From contig CM067550.1 of NCBI GenBank assembly GCA_034509755.1, positions 7,185,001-7,249,000 on the forward strand: a DNA stretch of 64,000 nt. Direction: 5' to 3'. Of this stretch, positions 22,770-34,669 are shown in pieces (position 1 is the first letter of the stretch; the number at the start of each line of letters is the position of its first letter). The position numbers and the translations under genes are program-made. The notes beneath the pieces are model-generated. The model saw nothing but the letters and a program-made list of their open reading frames with translations, did no database searches and was not told the origin of the DNA. Origin of the DNA: Anisodus tanguticus. Taxonomy: Eukaryota; Streptophyta; Magnoliopsida; Solanales; Solanaceae.

Positions 22770-23035
22770 TTAAATTAGCAGACAATTGTTTTGCCCTCAG
22801 TTTCTACAATTTGGTGAGTATCACCAGTAACTAATTGTCGAGAAATACCGTTACCACCAAAGAATGTGGTGCAATAGATGAGACTGCTCCAGAGGTCTCG
22901 GATTGAAGTTCTGAATATGAAAAAATTCTTAGAGTGAGCTCTTCCCCCCAGAAATGGACCCAACCCGGTGTGAATCCAAATATAGTTAGACTTCAATGCG
23001 GATGCTGGACATCGAGTGAAAAATTAAAAAAGAAA
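22770..23035 (+). mobile_element. probable SINE remnant
   Basis: Contains phrases I associate with Solanaceae SINE consensus sequences: ggtgagtatcaccagtaact, aattgtcgagaaat, cccggtgtgaatcc and ggacatcgagtg, and ends in an A-rich tail near 23025. No target duplication was found and the tRNA-like head is not clear, so this is a tentative call. Confidence 0.35.
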
Positions 23036-24526
23036 AATACCAATTCGAACAATTTTAGGCGTCGTAGAACAAGTTAAAATGAGAAAGTTGAAAAAACAAG
23101 ACAAGTTGAGCGACCCGCATGTATTATCTCCAATTCTATACCATGAAAAATATGTAGGACGAACTATTTTGTCCCAATAAGTTTATATTTCACTCTAGTT
23201 GTGTGTGGGGGGTGTGATGTGGACGACAAGAAAATTTTGAAATTAACAAAGTTTCAACTCTTTTTTTAATAATTCGGTACGTATTTGTAATCTACTGACT
23301 CGACTAATTCAAATTCATGTATGTTAGGTCCATTAAAAAAAAGTTTTATGAAGAAGTATTTCGTTCTCAAAATTATTTAAATTCGAGACATGTACTTAGG
23401 GTGAAGTCATGACTACCCACCATACTATTTGGAGATAATAAACCTCAACTCTACTTAGGTTCCCACAGTTTTCTTATCTTCTTCCTTCTCCTTTCTTCAA
23501 TTCACATGGCCATTTTCTCTTTAAAATAAAGAAATTAAAATAAGGGTAGGCCAAATATTGAGACTGGATCAAATGATTTAAGTTAGGTGTATAAATCGAT
23601 TACGTTTAAGAGTGGTTGAAGAAAAAAAAATGTCTGTGAGAACTTGATTTCCTATCTAATTAAAACGTCATCAATGTTTGACATTCCACTATCCATATTA
23701 CATAAGATCCTTTTCACTGTCTCTTTTGGCTTGGCATAATGTGTCATCGCAGCTAGAATATTTAATTTGACTTTTATTTAGTGATTTATAGTTGCTATAA
23801 TACATCAATAAAAACATTGAAGAGTACATGAACATCTTTTCTTGAAATCTGATTGTCTGAAATATATTCAAACATATTGACAATATTTTAGGTCAATTTG
23901 CTGCTTTTCAGAACTAATGTCTCTTCTAGAAGGATAATTAGCACAACTGGAGAAATTTTACATGACATGAGGTCTTTGTTCTATTAAGAATTAATTAATC
24001 AAGTTGTGATCTCTATTTCGTGGGAAGATAAAAGTAATGCCAAAATAAGTACTCTGTTTTTTAAAATTTTATTTTTCTTTTATGTCGGGAAATAAGCTTG
24101 AATATCAATAATAGGGGAAACACATACAGCTAGCTATAAGACAAGTTGTGAAGCTTTAGAATAAGGTGGTTCAACCAACAATATGCATATACAAATACAA
24201 GAGAATGCTTTGGGCTTCATTTCCTAGAAGATCAGAGGAATCTTTCTTTATGTTAACACTCCAACTTCCAAAGATAAGTTTTTGGAGGAGCATTTGTTTG
24301 ATTGTTTAGCCAACTACAAACCTAATTAACAAAAGTTGGCATGATTTTTTTCCCGGCTTTTTTAGTAGATATTCAATATCTTTATTGGACCCTGTTAAAA
24401 TTTGAATTTGAATTGAAAAGTCTCACATTGGAGGTAAAACTTCATAACAAAGGCAATTTCATACTCGAGGCTTGAATCCGAGACCTCTAGTTAATCCATC
24501 ACAACCTTTATTGACGATATGATTCT
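23036..24526. other. intergenic, nothing firm
   Basis: No gene. Around 24410-24500 the phrase gaggcttgaatccgagacct resembles a pol III box B context found in dispersed repeats. A related phrase (tttcacgttggaggtaaatt) occurs near 62015, so a dispersed repeat is likely but undefined. Confidence 0.4.
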
Positions 24527-24865
24527 TCTAATTAAGGTGATGAGCTCTCATAAGTTGAGAGTTTATGTAGAATTTCGTATAGGACAGAGAGAATCGATCA
24601 GAGAGAAAATGTAAAATTTGCATTCAGCTACTCTGTATAGTGTATATTTAATTATTTATGCAAGGAATCAAGAATTTTTTTTTGTCTACTCAACGTGGCA
24701 CCTTCTCATTGGTTTCCTTTGTATATTTTATACGTATATGCAAGTCACTCAGCTCACGTGATTGAAGAGTAGATACTCATTATGTTAAATAATTGTCCTA
24801 CACCATCAATTTGATGCACCAGATTGTGACACATACGTGCTAGTTAAGGGCTTAGATGAAGCCAC
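24527..24865. repeat. direct repeat copy 1, LTR-like
   Basis: About 340 bp sharing the order of phrases with 25153-25492: tctaattaag, gagctctcataagt, gaatttcgta, gaaaatgtaaaatt, tatatgcaagtca, aattgtcct/aactgtct, tttgatgcac, gacacatacg and ttagatgaag. The two copies lie in the same orientation about 290 bases apart. Confidence 0.7.
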
Positions 24866-25152
24866 GTGTGTGGGAACTTGGGTAGTGCGAAATTTAGCCA
24901 AAGAAGCGTTATAATGACAATAATAAAGATAATAATAACAGTAATTAAATCATATAAAGAAGGCACAAATTTAACGTAATTCAGTCAATGTAACCTACGT
25001 CCACAAGCGGATGCGTAATTTTATTATATCAACAAAAGTATAAAAGAGAGAACCACATTAGAGTAAATACTCTAATTATTCCAAAATACCCTAAGATAAT
25101 AACCTCACACGACCACTTCAAAGAAGAGATACACACAAGTGTTTTTTACCTC

Positions 25153-25492
25153 TCTAATTAAGTGTTGAGCTCTCATAAGTTTAGAGTTAATGAAGAATTT
25201 CGTACAGGAGAAAGAGAATCAATTGGAAGGAAAATGTAAAATTGTATTCTAACTATTATGTACACTATGTTTATACAAGGAATCAGAAAATAAATTTCGC
25301 CTACTGAATGTGGTCCCTTCTCATAGGTTATGTTGTCGTTAGAGATTTTATATGTATATGCAAGTCATTCAGGTCAGGTGATGGAAGAGTCTAAATACTT
25401 ATTATGTATGTGAACCAACTGTCTCGCGCTATTCATTTGATGCACGAATTGTAACACATACGAGCCAATTAATGGTTTAGATGAAGTCATCA
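25153..25492. repeat. direct repeat copy 2, LTR-like
   Basis: Second copy of the repeat at 24527 with many substitutions and small indels. The short spacer (24866-25152) has no coding capacity and I found no primer site at its edges, so a miniature LTR element and a simple segmental duplication both remain possible. Confidence 0.7.
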
Positions 25493-26059
25493 ATCCTCTC
25501 TTAATTTTAGGATCTGAATCAATACACACAAAATTATCTGTTGAAGAATTCTTTCCAAACTCAACGTTGAACGAGGCCGCTAGTCATTTCAATGACCACC
25601 CTTTCCCATTGACTCAACATCATCAACCCAAACACCCTTCAAGTTGAAAGAGGCAGAGATCACACCGAACTTGTCAATAACATCACAGTGTATCAGAACA
25701 GATTAGGGTTTCATAAGGACATCGAAGACCTGAAAGTGAACTAGCCAAATCAACTAGGAAACAACTTGCCGCATGGACCAATATTCAACCTCAGTGGAGT
25801 ATAGAGAGATGAAAGATTTTTTTCTATGACTTGTCTCGACTGAGTGATATTGGATTTTGTTGGAAACGTATTAAGGAGCTTGGATATAAATTTTATAGGT
25901 CTTTGGAGATGATTTGTGGCGGATTTGAGCTGAACTTCAGATTGAAAACTCTCTAATTTAAATACTGTTGGATATTGTAAAGCAATACGGGAAGTAAATA
26001 AGTATTACAAGTGTTCGAAAGGATAAACAAATATCCAATATTCAGAACTGCCGCAAGCT
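25493..26059. other. spacer before Copia fragment
   Basis: No recognisable gene. The sequence around 25540-25780 has neither stop-free frames nor domains. It borders the truncated RNase H of the next element. Confidence 0.4.
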
Positions 26060-26681
26060 TGTTGAATGTTGATAATCTGATTTCTTGGTCTGCCAAGCGA
26101 CAGGCTACCCTATCTCGCTCCAGTGCCGAGGCTGAGTACAGAGGCGTTGCAAATGTAGTAGCTGAAATTTGTTGGCTCAGAAATTTACTGTTAGAACTTC
26201 AGTGTCCTTTGTGTCAGGCATCAATTGTGTATTGTGATAACATCTATGCCATCTATCTTTCTCATAATCCGGTTCAACATCAGCGAACCAAGCATATTGA
26301 GATAGACCTACACTTCGTTCGTGAGAAAGTTGCATTAGGCCATGTCAGAGTGTTACATGTTCCATCATCCTATCAGTATGCAGACATATTTACCAAAGGA
26401 CTTCCCAGACAGTTATTTCTTGACTTCAGATCCAGTCTCAGCGTCCGGCCTCCTCCCGCTCCGACTGAGGGGGTGTGTAAACATGTAAATATAGGAAACA
26501 ATATATTCCCTACCCATAATTAGAATATTTCCATATATTGTGTAAATATAATTATGGTAAGACTAGGATTCCTCTTTTGTATAGGCTTAGGATTCCTATT
26601 GTATAAGGGATGAATATTGTACTCTATATATACCTTGATATTAATGAAAAACTCCTCAAGGGAGATTAATATCATCTAACA
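26060..26681 (+). mobile_element. 3' end of a Copia element: RNase H plus LTR
   Basis: The reading frame at 26060-26470 encodes Copia RNase H: ISWSAKRQATLSRSSAEAEY, RTKHIEIDLHFVREKV and YADIFTKGLPRQLF, ending SLSVRPPPAPTEG. A polypurine tract (ctgagggggt) leads into an LTR at 26474-26681 that starts TGTGTAAAC and ends TAACA. The C-terminal residues match the element at 6471, so the families are close. Everything 5' of RNase H is missing. Confidence 0.88.
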
Positions 26682-28560
26682 CTTGTTTTTATGGGGAGAA
26701 GCCATTAATATGGTAATGTATATATTAAATCGAGTTCCTACGAAGGCAATCTCAACAACTCCTTTTGAGTTCTGGGTGGGTAGAAAATCGAGTTTGAATC
26801 ATATGCATATCTGGGGTTGTCCAGCTGAAGCAAGACTTTATAATCCTCATGAAAATAAATTGGATCCAAGAACTATAACTTGTTACTTCATTGGTTATCC
26901 AGAAAGGTCAAAGGGGTATAAATTTTATCGTCCTAATTTATGCACTAGAATAATAGAAACAAGTACATCAAAATTCCTTGAAGATGGAACTAATAGTGAA
27001 AGTCATGAGCCAAGAAACATTAAATTGTCTCCAAATGAGAATTCAGCTGTTCACATATAAATGATCAAAATAAAATTGTAGGAGGTTTCACATCATAATG
27101 ATGACACAACTTTTGAGTCCATAAAAAAAGTGCACATAATGAAAAAGATATAACTAATCCAGAATTATTAAGACGTTTCAAAGAACTAGAAAGTCCGCAA
27201 TTTCGAATAACTATATAGTGTATTTGGAGGAACATAGTTCAATTGTTGGAATTGAGAAATGACCCAACAACGTTTTCACAAGCCATAAAAGTAAAGAATC
27301 TGATAAACGGATGAAAACTATGAAAGATGAAATGACATCCATAAAATCCAATCAAGTTTGGAAATTGGTAAATATACCCAATAGAGTTTTTTCAATTCAA
27401 TGTAGATGTATATTTAAAACAAAAAGAAACTCCAAAGGAAATATTGATTGATATAAGGCCAGATTTGTAGCAAAATGATTCACTCAAAAAGAAGAATTGA
27501 TTATAATAAAATATTTTCTCCAGTTTTTAGAAAAGATTTCTTTAGAATTCGTATGTCTTTAGTAGCTCATTTTGATCTTGAGTTACATCAAATGAATGTG
27601 AATATAGCCTTTTGAATGAAAATCTAGAGCAGTTAGTGTGTAAATTAAAGAGCAATTAAAGAAATTCATATATGAACTTAAACAAGCTTACCATCAATGA
27701 TATCTTATGTTTTATGATACTGTGACGTCCTTCGAATTTAAGAAAAATGAATTTAATGAATGTATATATCTGAAGGACATGGGAGAAAATATATATTTCT
27801 AATTTTATATGTGGATGACATACTACTTTCATATAAGGATCATGGTCTATTACATGAAACCAAGAATTTTCTTTCTACGAACTTTGAATTGAAGATATGG
27901 GCGAAGCATCTTATGTGCTTGACATTGAAATTTATCGAGACAGGTCTAAGAGATTTCTTGATTTATCTTAAAAGGCCTATATAAATAAAGTTCTTGAAAG
28001 GTTTTCTATGCCAAAATATTCGCCAGGCCCAACACCCATTATGAAAGGAGATAAACTAAATTTGAGTCAAAGTCCCAAAAATGAAATTGAGCGTAAGCAA
28101 AGGGAAAATATTCCACATGCATTTACAGTAGAAAGCTTAATATATGCTCAAACTTGCACTCGTCATGATCTTAGTTTTGTGGTTGAATTGCTTGAAAGAT
28201 ATCAAAATAATCCGTACATGGATCACTGGAAAATGGCAAAGAAGGTGATGTATTATCTTTAAGGTACAAGAATTTTATATCCGGGCTCAGAATTTTAGAT
28301 TATATTTCAAGATCTATTAAATTTTTTTGTGACAATTATGCAGTTGTTTTCTTTTCTAAGAACAACAAGTCCTCAAGCAAGTCAAAGCACATTGAGTTGA
28401 AATATCTTGTTGTTCGTGAAAGAGTTAGAGATAAGATGGTGTCCATTGAACACATCAAGACGGAGCAAATGTTGGCAGATCCAATGACTGATTAGCGCCT
28501 AAAGTTTATAATGATCATATATTTTTCATGAGACTGACCAATAATATTTAGCAAGTATAT
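26682..28560 (+). pseudogene. second Copia lineage: integrase to RNase H, decayed
   Basis: Begins inside integrase (WGEAINMVMYILNRVPTKAI, then FEFWVGRKSSLNHMHIWGCP and YFIGYPERSKGYKFYRP, 26683-27060). Broken reverse transcriptase follows with NQVWKLVNIP and FKTKRNSKGN (27340-27460) and LILYVDDILL (27790-27830). A segment with YSPGPTPIMKGDK and RHDLSFVVELLERYQNNP (28008-28262) precedes an RNase H tail with SKHIELKYLVVRERV and EQMLADPMTD (28360-28500). Multiple stops. It directly abuts the LTR end at 26681, as if the previous element had landed inside it. Confidence 0.85.
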
Positions 28561-29572
28561 TGATATTTTTGTATTTTCTTTAATATTCCAAAGTACACAT
28601 TATATGGAATAAAAGACTATAGAAAACTATTAATGTGTTTTGACATTAAAGTTGGACCTTGATTATGAACATCAAAGAGTTGTTCAATTGAAAATAAGAA
28701 AAACTAAAGGGTTCAATTGAGCATGATTGACAAAGTGGTTCACATCCTTCCTCATTACGATTTTTCTAAAGAAATAACCATATTGTGATGCATAGAATGT
28801 TATATCATTATAGGTATAAAATCGCTATGATCCGTATTGGTGATGAATTTAGAAAAATATATATTGATCATTAAGTAAAAGTTATGGTCATTATAAATAT
28901 TTTATGAAATTCATAATAGTTGTGATGTGATCATTTGGCCAAGTGAAATAATATAAGAATTTGTGGCCTTCATAAATACATTAACATTAAAGTATCATAC
29001 TCATAACATCTACGTTACTCCACTTTCTACCACGTTCTCTGAATAAATCATATGTTACCTATCTTTTATATGTATATTCATTGTGTAGGAAATTACATCA
29101 TAAATTGTAACCTATGTTATAACTCCCAAAGGCATAACGTGCATTAACCAAAGTTAATGTACATGAATGTGGATTATGAATTATTAATGGAGGAAGACAA
29201 AGAGCCAAATATCTTATTGATGGAATAAATATTTGATATTATAAATAGGGGGCTCTTGATCCCTCTCTCCACTCATACATACACACTAAAAGTTCTAGCT
29301 TGTAAGTCTCCATCATCCTGCAAACATAAGTGTTAGAGAAAGGAGAGGAAAGATCAAGGTGCGAGTGTTTGATTAAATATTTCATGACTCAATGTAATCC
29401 CTTTGTACCTTGAATTATGTAGTAACATCATTTGAGGCTATTTCTTATGAAATCAAAGGTACAAGAATGACCACTCTTTGTAAACTTTCTTTCCGCATTT
29501 ATGTACACTTAATATATATTTGTTCAAGTGAATTGTAGCATATCCTAGATCCCTTGTGTGATTTTTCTAACA
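28561..29572 (+). repeat. probable LTR of the second Copia lineage
   Basis: Follows the RNase H end. It has a TATA box TATAAATA at 29240-29247 followed by ggggg, and ends ...TTTTTCTAACA at 29572. Position, promoter signal and CA end suggest an LTR, but I could not place its start or find the partner copy. Confidence 0.45.
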
Positions 29573-29608
29573 TTCAAGACTTGTGAATTAGTGGGGGACT
29601 CCTCTGCT

Positions 29609-29760
29609 TAGGTTGTGGGAAAAGAAACTGTTGAATTGAAGTTTACTTCTAGAAAGATGACCATGTTGATGGACGTATTGCATGTTCTCGATATTCGTAG
29701 GGGGAGTTTATTAGGCATGATTTTTTACTTAAACAAGTCCAAATCACTTATAATCTTCGT
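29609..29760 (+). pseudogene. Copia protease-region fragment
   Basis: Encodes GKETVELKFTSRKMTMLMDV and LHVLDIRRGSLLG, matching the Copia segment between protease and pre-integrase (family pattern LKFTSGKxLxLxDVLHVPxIRKNL). Only about 50 residues remain. Confidence 0.65.
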
Positions 29761-30032
29761 CAAATTTTATAATATAATCGTTCAAGTGTTTTCAATCAAT
29801 TCCGATTACATATATTCACCCTCGTTCAAAGAAGAAGAAGAAAGCAGAAATTTACTTTTTTCTTTTGTTCTCTCAATTTTTACTACTTGTCTTCTCTGTC
29901 TTCTCTGGTCAAGGATGAAACGTTAACTTTTTAGAAGGGAATATGTATTTCAAATATGAAATTAGGAGGAGAATCTTAAGAATATCCTATTACCTAGTTG
30001 GTTTTCGCTGGATATGATACAAAGTCAAAAAA
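29761..30032. other. spacer before the deleted Copia element
   Basis: AT-rich; a Ser/Leu-rich frame runs through 29761-29926 with no domain recognised. Confidence 0.4.
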
Positions 30033-30367
30033 TAAACAAATAATCCCCTTGATTATTTTCATTAATTGAAATGATATATATATACAAGTTACATATTTCC
30101 ATAATAATAGAATCATATTCCTAATACCTTATTCTACCATAATTCTAACTATACAATTATGGTAAGTGTACAAGACTAATTAAAGTAACTTTTACACTAC
30201 AATATTACAACAATATATATCATATATACTCATAATATACAGCCCGTGATGGGCTACTATTTACTGCCCGTGATGGGCCAGTCCGAGACACTGCTTTCAT
30301 CTCAATATGCCCGTGATATACACTATGTATACCAAATGTATATCACGGGTATATACCCTGTTTAACA
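30033..30367 (-). repeat. 3' LTR of the deleted Copia element
   Basis: Matches 32340-32684. It contains repeated CCCGTGATGGGC words and an inverted pair around tatacactatgtatacc (30310-30345) that could form a hairpin. Ends TTTAACA next to the polypurine tract. Confidence 0.88.
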
Positions 30368-31051
30368 CACCCCCGCAGTCCATAGAAATTTAGAATAATC
30401 ATCCAAAAAAAGAACATAATACCGATGACCCACAGAACTAGGAACAGGAGACGTCCATAAGTCGCTATGAATAATATCAAATGACATTAAAGTATGAGAT
30501 TTTGAGTCTACAAACGGCAACTTAACAATTTTTCCTAAAGAACAAGATTGACAAATTGAAGTGCGACTTGTACCCTTACATGAAATAAAACTATTTTTAT
30601 CTAAAGTTGACAAAATAGAGGACCACGGATGACTAAGACGAGCATGCCACAAGGAAGGAGAGATGGCTGCAAACGCTGATGGCAGGGCTTGACTCGATGG
30701 ACTGGGACTGAGTGTGATAGGATAAAGATCTCCCCTACTATCACACCTCATGAGAGGACTCCCTGTCTTGAAATCCTTCACAGAGAAACCAAATGGATCA
30801 AATTCAATAGAAACGGAATTGTCATTAGTGAATTTATGGGCAGAGACTAAGTTTTTAATCAATTTGGGGGCGTGCATGGTATTTTTCAAGATAAGAGGGG
30901 GATGAGGGGGAGCCAATGTTTTATGACCATAACCACGAATTGGAACAGAATTACCATTACCAACAATTATACCTCGAGGGTTGCTCAAATTGGAATAAGA
31001 TGAGAAAGTACCTGAATCGGATGTCATGTGGGTAGTGGCACCGGTGCCCAT
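30368..31051 (-). pseudogene. Copia protease, pre-integrase and integrase start
   Basis: An open frame of about 229 codons. The protease motif reads YMGTGATTHMTSD: the catalytic Asp of DTG has become Gly, so the enzyme should be dead although the frame is open. The pre-integrase part has KLIKNLVSAHKF, WHARLSHPWSS and CQSCSLGK. Integrase begins FDIIHSDLWTSPVPS and YYVLFLDDYSKFLW and is cut there. A stop (TAG) precedes the YMG phrase. Confidence 0.85.
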
Positions 31052-31069
31052 ATACTAGTTTGGGTCCGG

Positions 31070-32184
31070 TTATGTCAAACCCAGTGTGTGCATCGCGGCT
31101 ACGATATCGGTCTGAGTGGGGCCTGCTGCGTGGTGAGCTTGTGGAGGCCTAAGAATTCCAAAACTGGGTCGTGATGGGACGTAACTGGTTGAACTCGAAT
31201 TACCGGGCCAGTGGGCAGTGGGCCGTCGAAGCTGTTGGAAAGCCCACTGGCCAGAAACTGGAAATTGCTGTGGTGGTGGGCCGTAGGGCCACTGTCCACT
31301 GGTCCAAGCCCACGGCCCAAGGCTGAGACCAGTGTGTCGGTAGCCCACTATAACTTGGGTGAGGTCCACTGCCACTGTTTTGGCCACCGTGACTGCTGCC
31401 GGAGCCCGCCGCGTTTGCCCCCGCGATTTTTTCCATTATTTTTCCGGCCATTCTTGCTGCTCCCGTGAGATCGGTTTTGGTTCGAATTGTCACCAAAATT
31501 TTGAGAACTCGGGGAGGAAGTCATCTTGACCACGGGACTAGCATTCGTAGCCGCCTTTTTAGTCAAACCGGCTTCTTCCAAGGTAAGCATGGAACGGGCT
31601 TAATAGAACCTTGGAAGAGGATTACTTTGACGAAGGAGAGTCCCAACGCCACTATAGGCCTCGGATAGGCCAGCAACCATCTGTAAAACAAGACGATTTT
31701 CACTAACTGGCGCACCAACGTTGCGGAGTTGGTCCGCCAATTCCTTCAACCTTTTGCAATATGCTGAAACGTTCGGGAATTTTCCTATGTTGATGTGGGA
31801 AAAATCCTGTTCAAGAGTAACAACTTTGGAATTTTGATTATTCTAGAATATGTCACGCAGCCTATCCCATGCAGCCATCGCCGTAGCGTCTGGCTCAATA
31901 ATCGTATGCAATAGATCAGTGGAGATAATAGAATAAATCCACTGAAGCACAGTGGCATCAAATGTTGTCCATAACTTAGGATCATCCTTGCGTTTAGGCA
32001 CCTCCGTATCATCAGGAGCCGCGGGGATTATGTGATGAATGACTTGATGCGAACGAGCGTGAATTTTGAACAACTCGGTCCACGTCGCGTATTTGGTGTT
32101 TTTTATTTCAAGAATTAACGGGATATGATTCTTGATGTTAGAAACAACAAGGGCAGGGTGAAACGTGTTCTTTGACGTAGACAT
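31070..32184 (-). pseudogene. Copia gag (UBN2-type) with stops
   Basis: Starts MSTSKNTFHPALVVSNIKNH at 32184, with IPLILEIKNTKYATWTELF, the gag N-terminal motif (usually YxxWxxLF), then DPKLWTTFDATVLQWIYSII and AMAAWDRLRDIF before a stop. It continues KVVTLEQDFSHINIGKFPNV and RLKELADQLRNVG, again interrupted. The C-terminal part is basic and G/N/K-rich (31590-31350) and lacks a CCHC knuckle, then becomes Pro/Gln-rich with many TGGCCCA-type words (31330-31090). Gag forms the virus-like particle, so a mostly complete gag in an element lacking RT is notable, but the stops prevent a full product. Confidence 0.82.
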
Positions 32185-32339
32185 AATGAAAGAACAAGAG
32201 GTGAAAGAGGGATTTGTAAGAGAGATTTTGAGAGCGGAAGAACAATTTGGTAAACCCGAGGGGGGGGGGGGGTCTCGGCCCAGAGGAATAACAAAAAATT
32301 GGGAGAGAAAATTTTGTTTGACCTAAACTTTTGATACCA

Positions 32340-32684
32340 TGAAAGAAATAATCCCCTTGATTATTTTCATTAATTGAAAGGATATATATACAAGTTACAT
32401 ATTTCCATAATAATAGAATCCTATTCCTATTCTATTCCGAAAACCTTATTCTACCATAATTCTAACTATACAATTATGGCAAGTGTACAAGACTAATTAA
32501 GGTAACCTTTACACTACAATTTTACAACAATATATACCATATATACTCATAATATACAGCCCGTGATGGGCTACTATTTACTGTCCGTGATGGGCCAGTC
32601 CGAGACACTGCTTTCAACTCAATATGCCCGTGATATACACTATGTATACCAAGTGTATATCACAAATATATACCCTGTTTAACA
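32340..32684 (-). repeat. 5' LTR of the deleted Copia element
   Basis: Begins TGAAAGAAATAATCCCC on plus and ends TTTAACA. It differs from the 3' LTR by scattered substitutions and a small insertion near 32425, so the insertion is not very recent. Confidence 0.88.
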
Positions 32685-33139
32685 AAAAAAATTGGACTTC
32701 AATCGTTAAATATACCCTTCCACAAAAATATGCCAATATCAACCAAGGATTGTATATAAGAGCAATTTCTCACTGTTGAATGTTAAAAGTAAAAGTGAGT
32801 GTAAAATTGGAGAAATGATAGTTTGGTCATCAACCATTTGGAATTTGGTGCTTTAAACCTCAATAATTGTGTCTAATATTTTTTTATCCGACAACCCATA
32901 GGAGTTTGGCAAATTTTGTTCTTGCTAATTTTTTGTTAGGCTTCTCTAAATTGGACTATGAAACTAAAATAATTGTATTTAAAGTTTCAATATGCAATTA
33001 TATATCGAGTAATTACTTATATTTTTATCACTTTTATTGGAGAATATATGAAAATAATAGTTGGGAATAAATTCTTACACGCAATACCAATTTTTATTAT
33101 AATTAATAAATATAATTGTAGTATAAAAAATTAAATAGA
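32685..33139. other. intergenic, nothing recognised
   Basis: AT-rich spacer with short open frames only. Confidence 0.45.
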
Positions 33140-33660
33140 ACTAAAGGGGCCGTTTAGTGCACATATAACAAAAGTGAGTCGCAGGGGCAATAATGAATTC
33201 CATTATACATAGGTATGTTAAGGTGATATTAAACCACTCATTTAGTTCAAATGGAATTTAATATACCTATGTTTAATGGAATTTATTGAGTAGAAGTGAA
33301 TCCAATAGTATCTTCTAGAACTCTAGAATTTAAACATCGAATATAAATTCAAATATCTTTTCTCGTTTAAGTGAAATAAAAATATTTTTACCTTTTATTT
33401 ACATGACATCGAATATAAATTCAAATATCTTTTCTCGTTTAATTGAAATAAGAATATTTTTACCTTTTATTTGCATGATATCCTCAAGGACAATTATAAA
33501 CTTTACAAACCCATATACTTATTAGCATACCTATGTTTAATGAAATTTATTGAGTAGAAGTGAATATAAGAGTGTCTTCTCTTACTTTCAAACATAGATA
33601 TATTAATAGGTTTACCGGTTTGTAAAGTTCATAATTGTCCTTGAGGATCTAATGCAAATA
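33140..33660. repeat. nested direct and inverted repeats, MITE-like
   Basis: A 72-74 bp unit (atcgaataaattc-type phrase, aaatatcttttctcgttta, atttttaccttttatttRcatga) occurs twice in tandem from about 33335 to 33480. Around it, tcctcaaggacaattataaa (33482-33501) is mirrored by ttcataattgtccttgagga (33629-33648). The phrases cctatgtttaatg and gaatttattgagtagaagtg repeat at about 33265 and 33530. This would fold into a large imperfect hairpin. Confidence 0.6.
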
Positions 33661-34216
33661 AAATGTATTTAAATGAGAAAAATATTCTACAATTTATAGT
33701 CAATGTTTAAAATTACAAGATACTCCACGTCCGGGGGACAAAAACAATATATTTCCCCTCAAAGCTAGGATAATGTATAGATTAACATATGCGTAGAGTT
33801 TTTTTTTTTTTTTTTAAAGATAAACAAACATAATTTTATCTTTCTACTATCGTAATTATCTAATTTGAAGCTCTTTTGAAATTTAACACTAGTAAAATAA
33901 TTCACTTTTAATAAATGACTTAAAAAAAGGAAAAAAATATATCTTCTGATTTATGACACTCTCTCAAAAGTATTTGGTATCATTTCAAGAATAATCAAAT
34001 TTATTAACTATTCAAAATTTAAATTCTAACACGTTACTTCTTATATCAAACAAATTTACCTTTCTTTCACTACCATGCAAGCTAATATAATGTATTCATA
34101 CATTATCTAACCAATTAATATCACATAAAATGAGACAAACAGAATAATAATGTAAATAACAACTTTTGTTTCCTTTCTTTCTTTATATTTTTATCTTTGA
34201 CAAGACTAATAATACT
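33661..34216. other. distal upstream region of the TPR gene
   Basis: AT-rich with a T15-16 run near 33800. No gene or transposon end recognised. Confidence 0.4.
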
Positions 34217-34465
34217 ACATCCATTTCTAAATAAATAATATTTTAGGTCTTTTATTTTATTTCAAAATAAGTGGTATTTTAGAATTTTAAGAAGAAATTG
34301 ATCTTATTCTTTCAAAATTACCCTCATTTACATAATCGAGAATCATTAATTTTTTTTAGGTATTAATTATGGGTAAGTTAATAAAAACACTCATAATTTT
34401 TAGAGTGAATAATTTCTTAAGCAGTATATATAAGTTAATAACGCCACTTATTATGGAACAAAGTA
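34217..34465. mobile_element. degenerate Stowaway-like MITE
   Basis: The left part ctacatccatttctaaataa and aaaataagtggtattttaga, and the right part cgccacttattatggaacaa, are inverted relatives of the clearer element at 37202, which carries cataataagtggtattttta and ccacttattatgaaacggag. It lies about 200 bases upstream of the TPR start codon. Confidence 0.5.
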
Positions 34466-34595
34466 AATTTATAAAAATAGTTAAAAAATGAGGCAATTCT
34501 TGAACGAGGGCCAAATTGGAATTGTTATCAAAATGAAGGGATCAATGTTTAGAACAGACATGTCGGAGTTAAAAAAAAAAACACAAAGATCTCAG

Positions 34596-34604
34596 AAACC
34601 CTAA
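34596..34604 (+). promoter_or_regulatory. telo-box near the TPR gene start
   Basis: AAACCCTAA lies 66 bases before the start codon, in the probable 5' leader. Such motifs are common near transcription starts of plant housekeeping genes. Function is inferred. Confidence 0.45.
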
Positions 34605-34669
34605 TAAACCCAAAAACCTCTCCATAATAATCAAGAAACAAATTGCTTTAAGATTTGTGATAAGAGAAA

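Larger units (their letters stand above)
30033..32684 (-). mobile_element. internally deleted Copia element with intact cis signals
   Basis: 2.65 kb on the minus strand between two similar LTRs of about 335-345 bp. The right LTR is preceded on plus by tgatacca (32332-32339), which on minus is TGGTATCA, the start of the initiator-Met tRNA primer site. The other side has the minus polypurine GCGGGGGTG next to the LTR ending TTTAACA. The interior holds gag, protease and the start of integrase, then jumps from DDYSKFLW directly to the polypurine tract. The rest of integrase, reverse transcriptase and RNase H are gone. AAAAA flanks both ends, a possible but uninformative duplication. Confidence 0.9.

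Noticed and set aside
22775..22996. 73-codon minus frame
   Set aside because: Lies in a SINE-like remnant; no domain and no conservation argument.
30362..31051. A functional Copia protease-integrase gene, because the frame is open
   Set aside because: The catalytic DTG is GTG and integrase is cut after the first motif.
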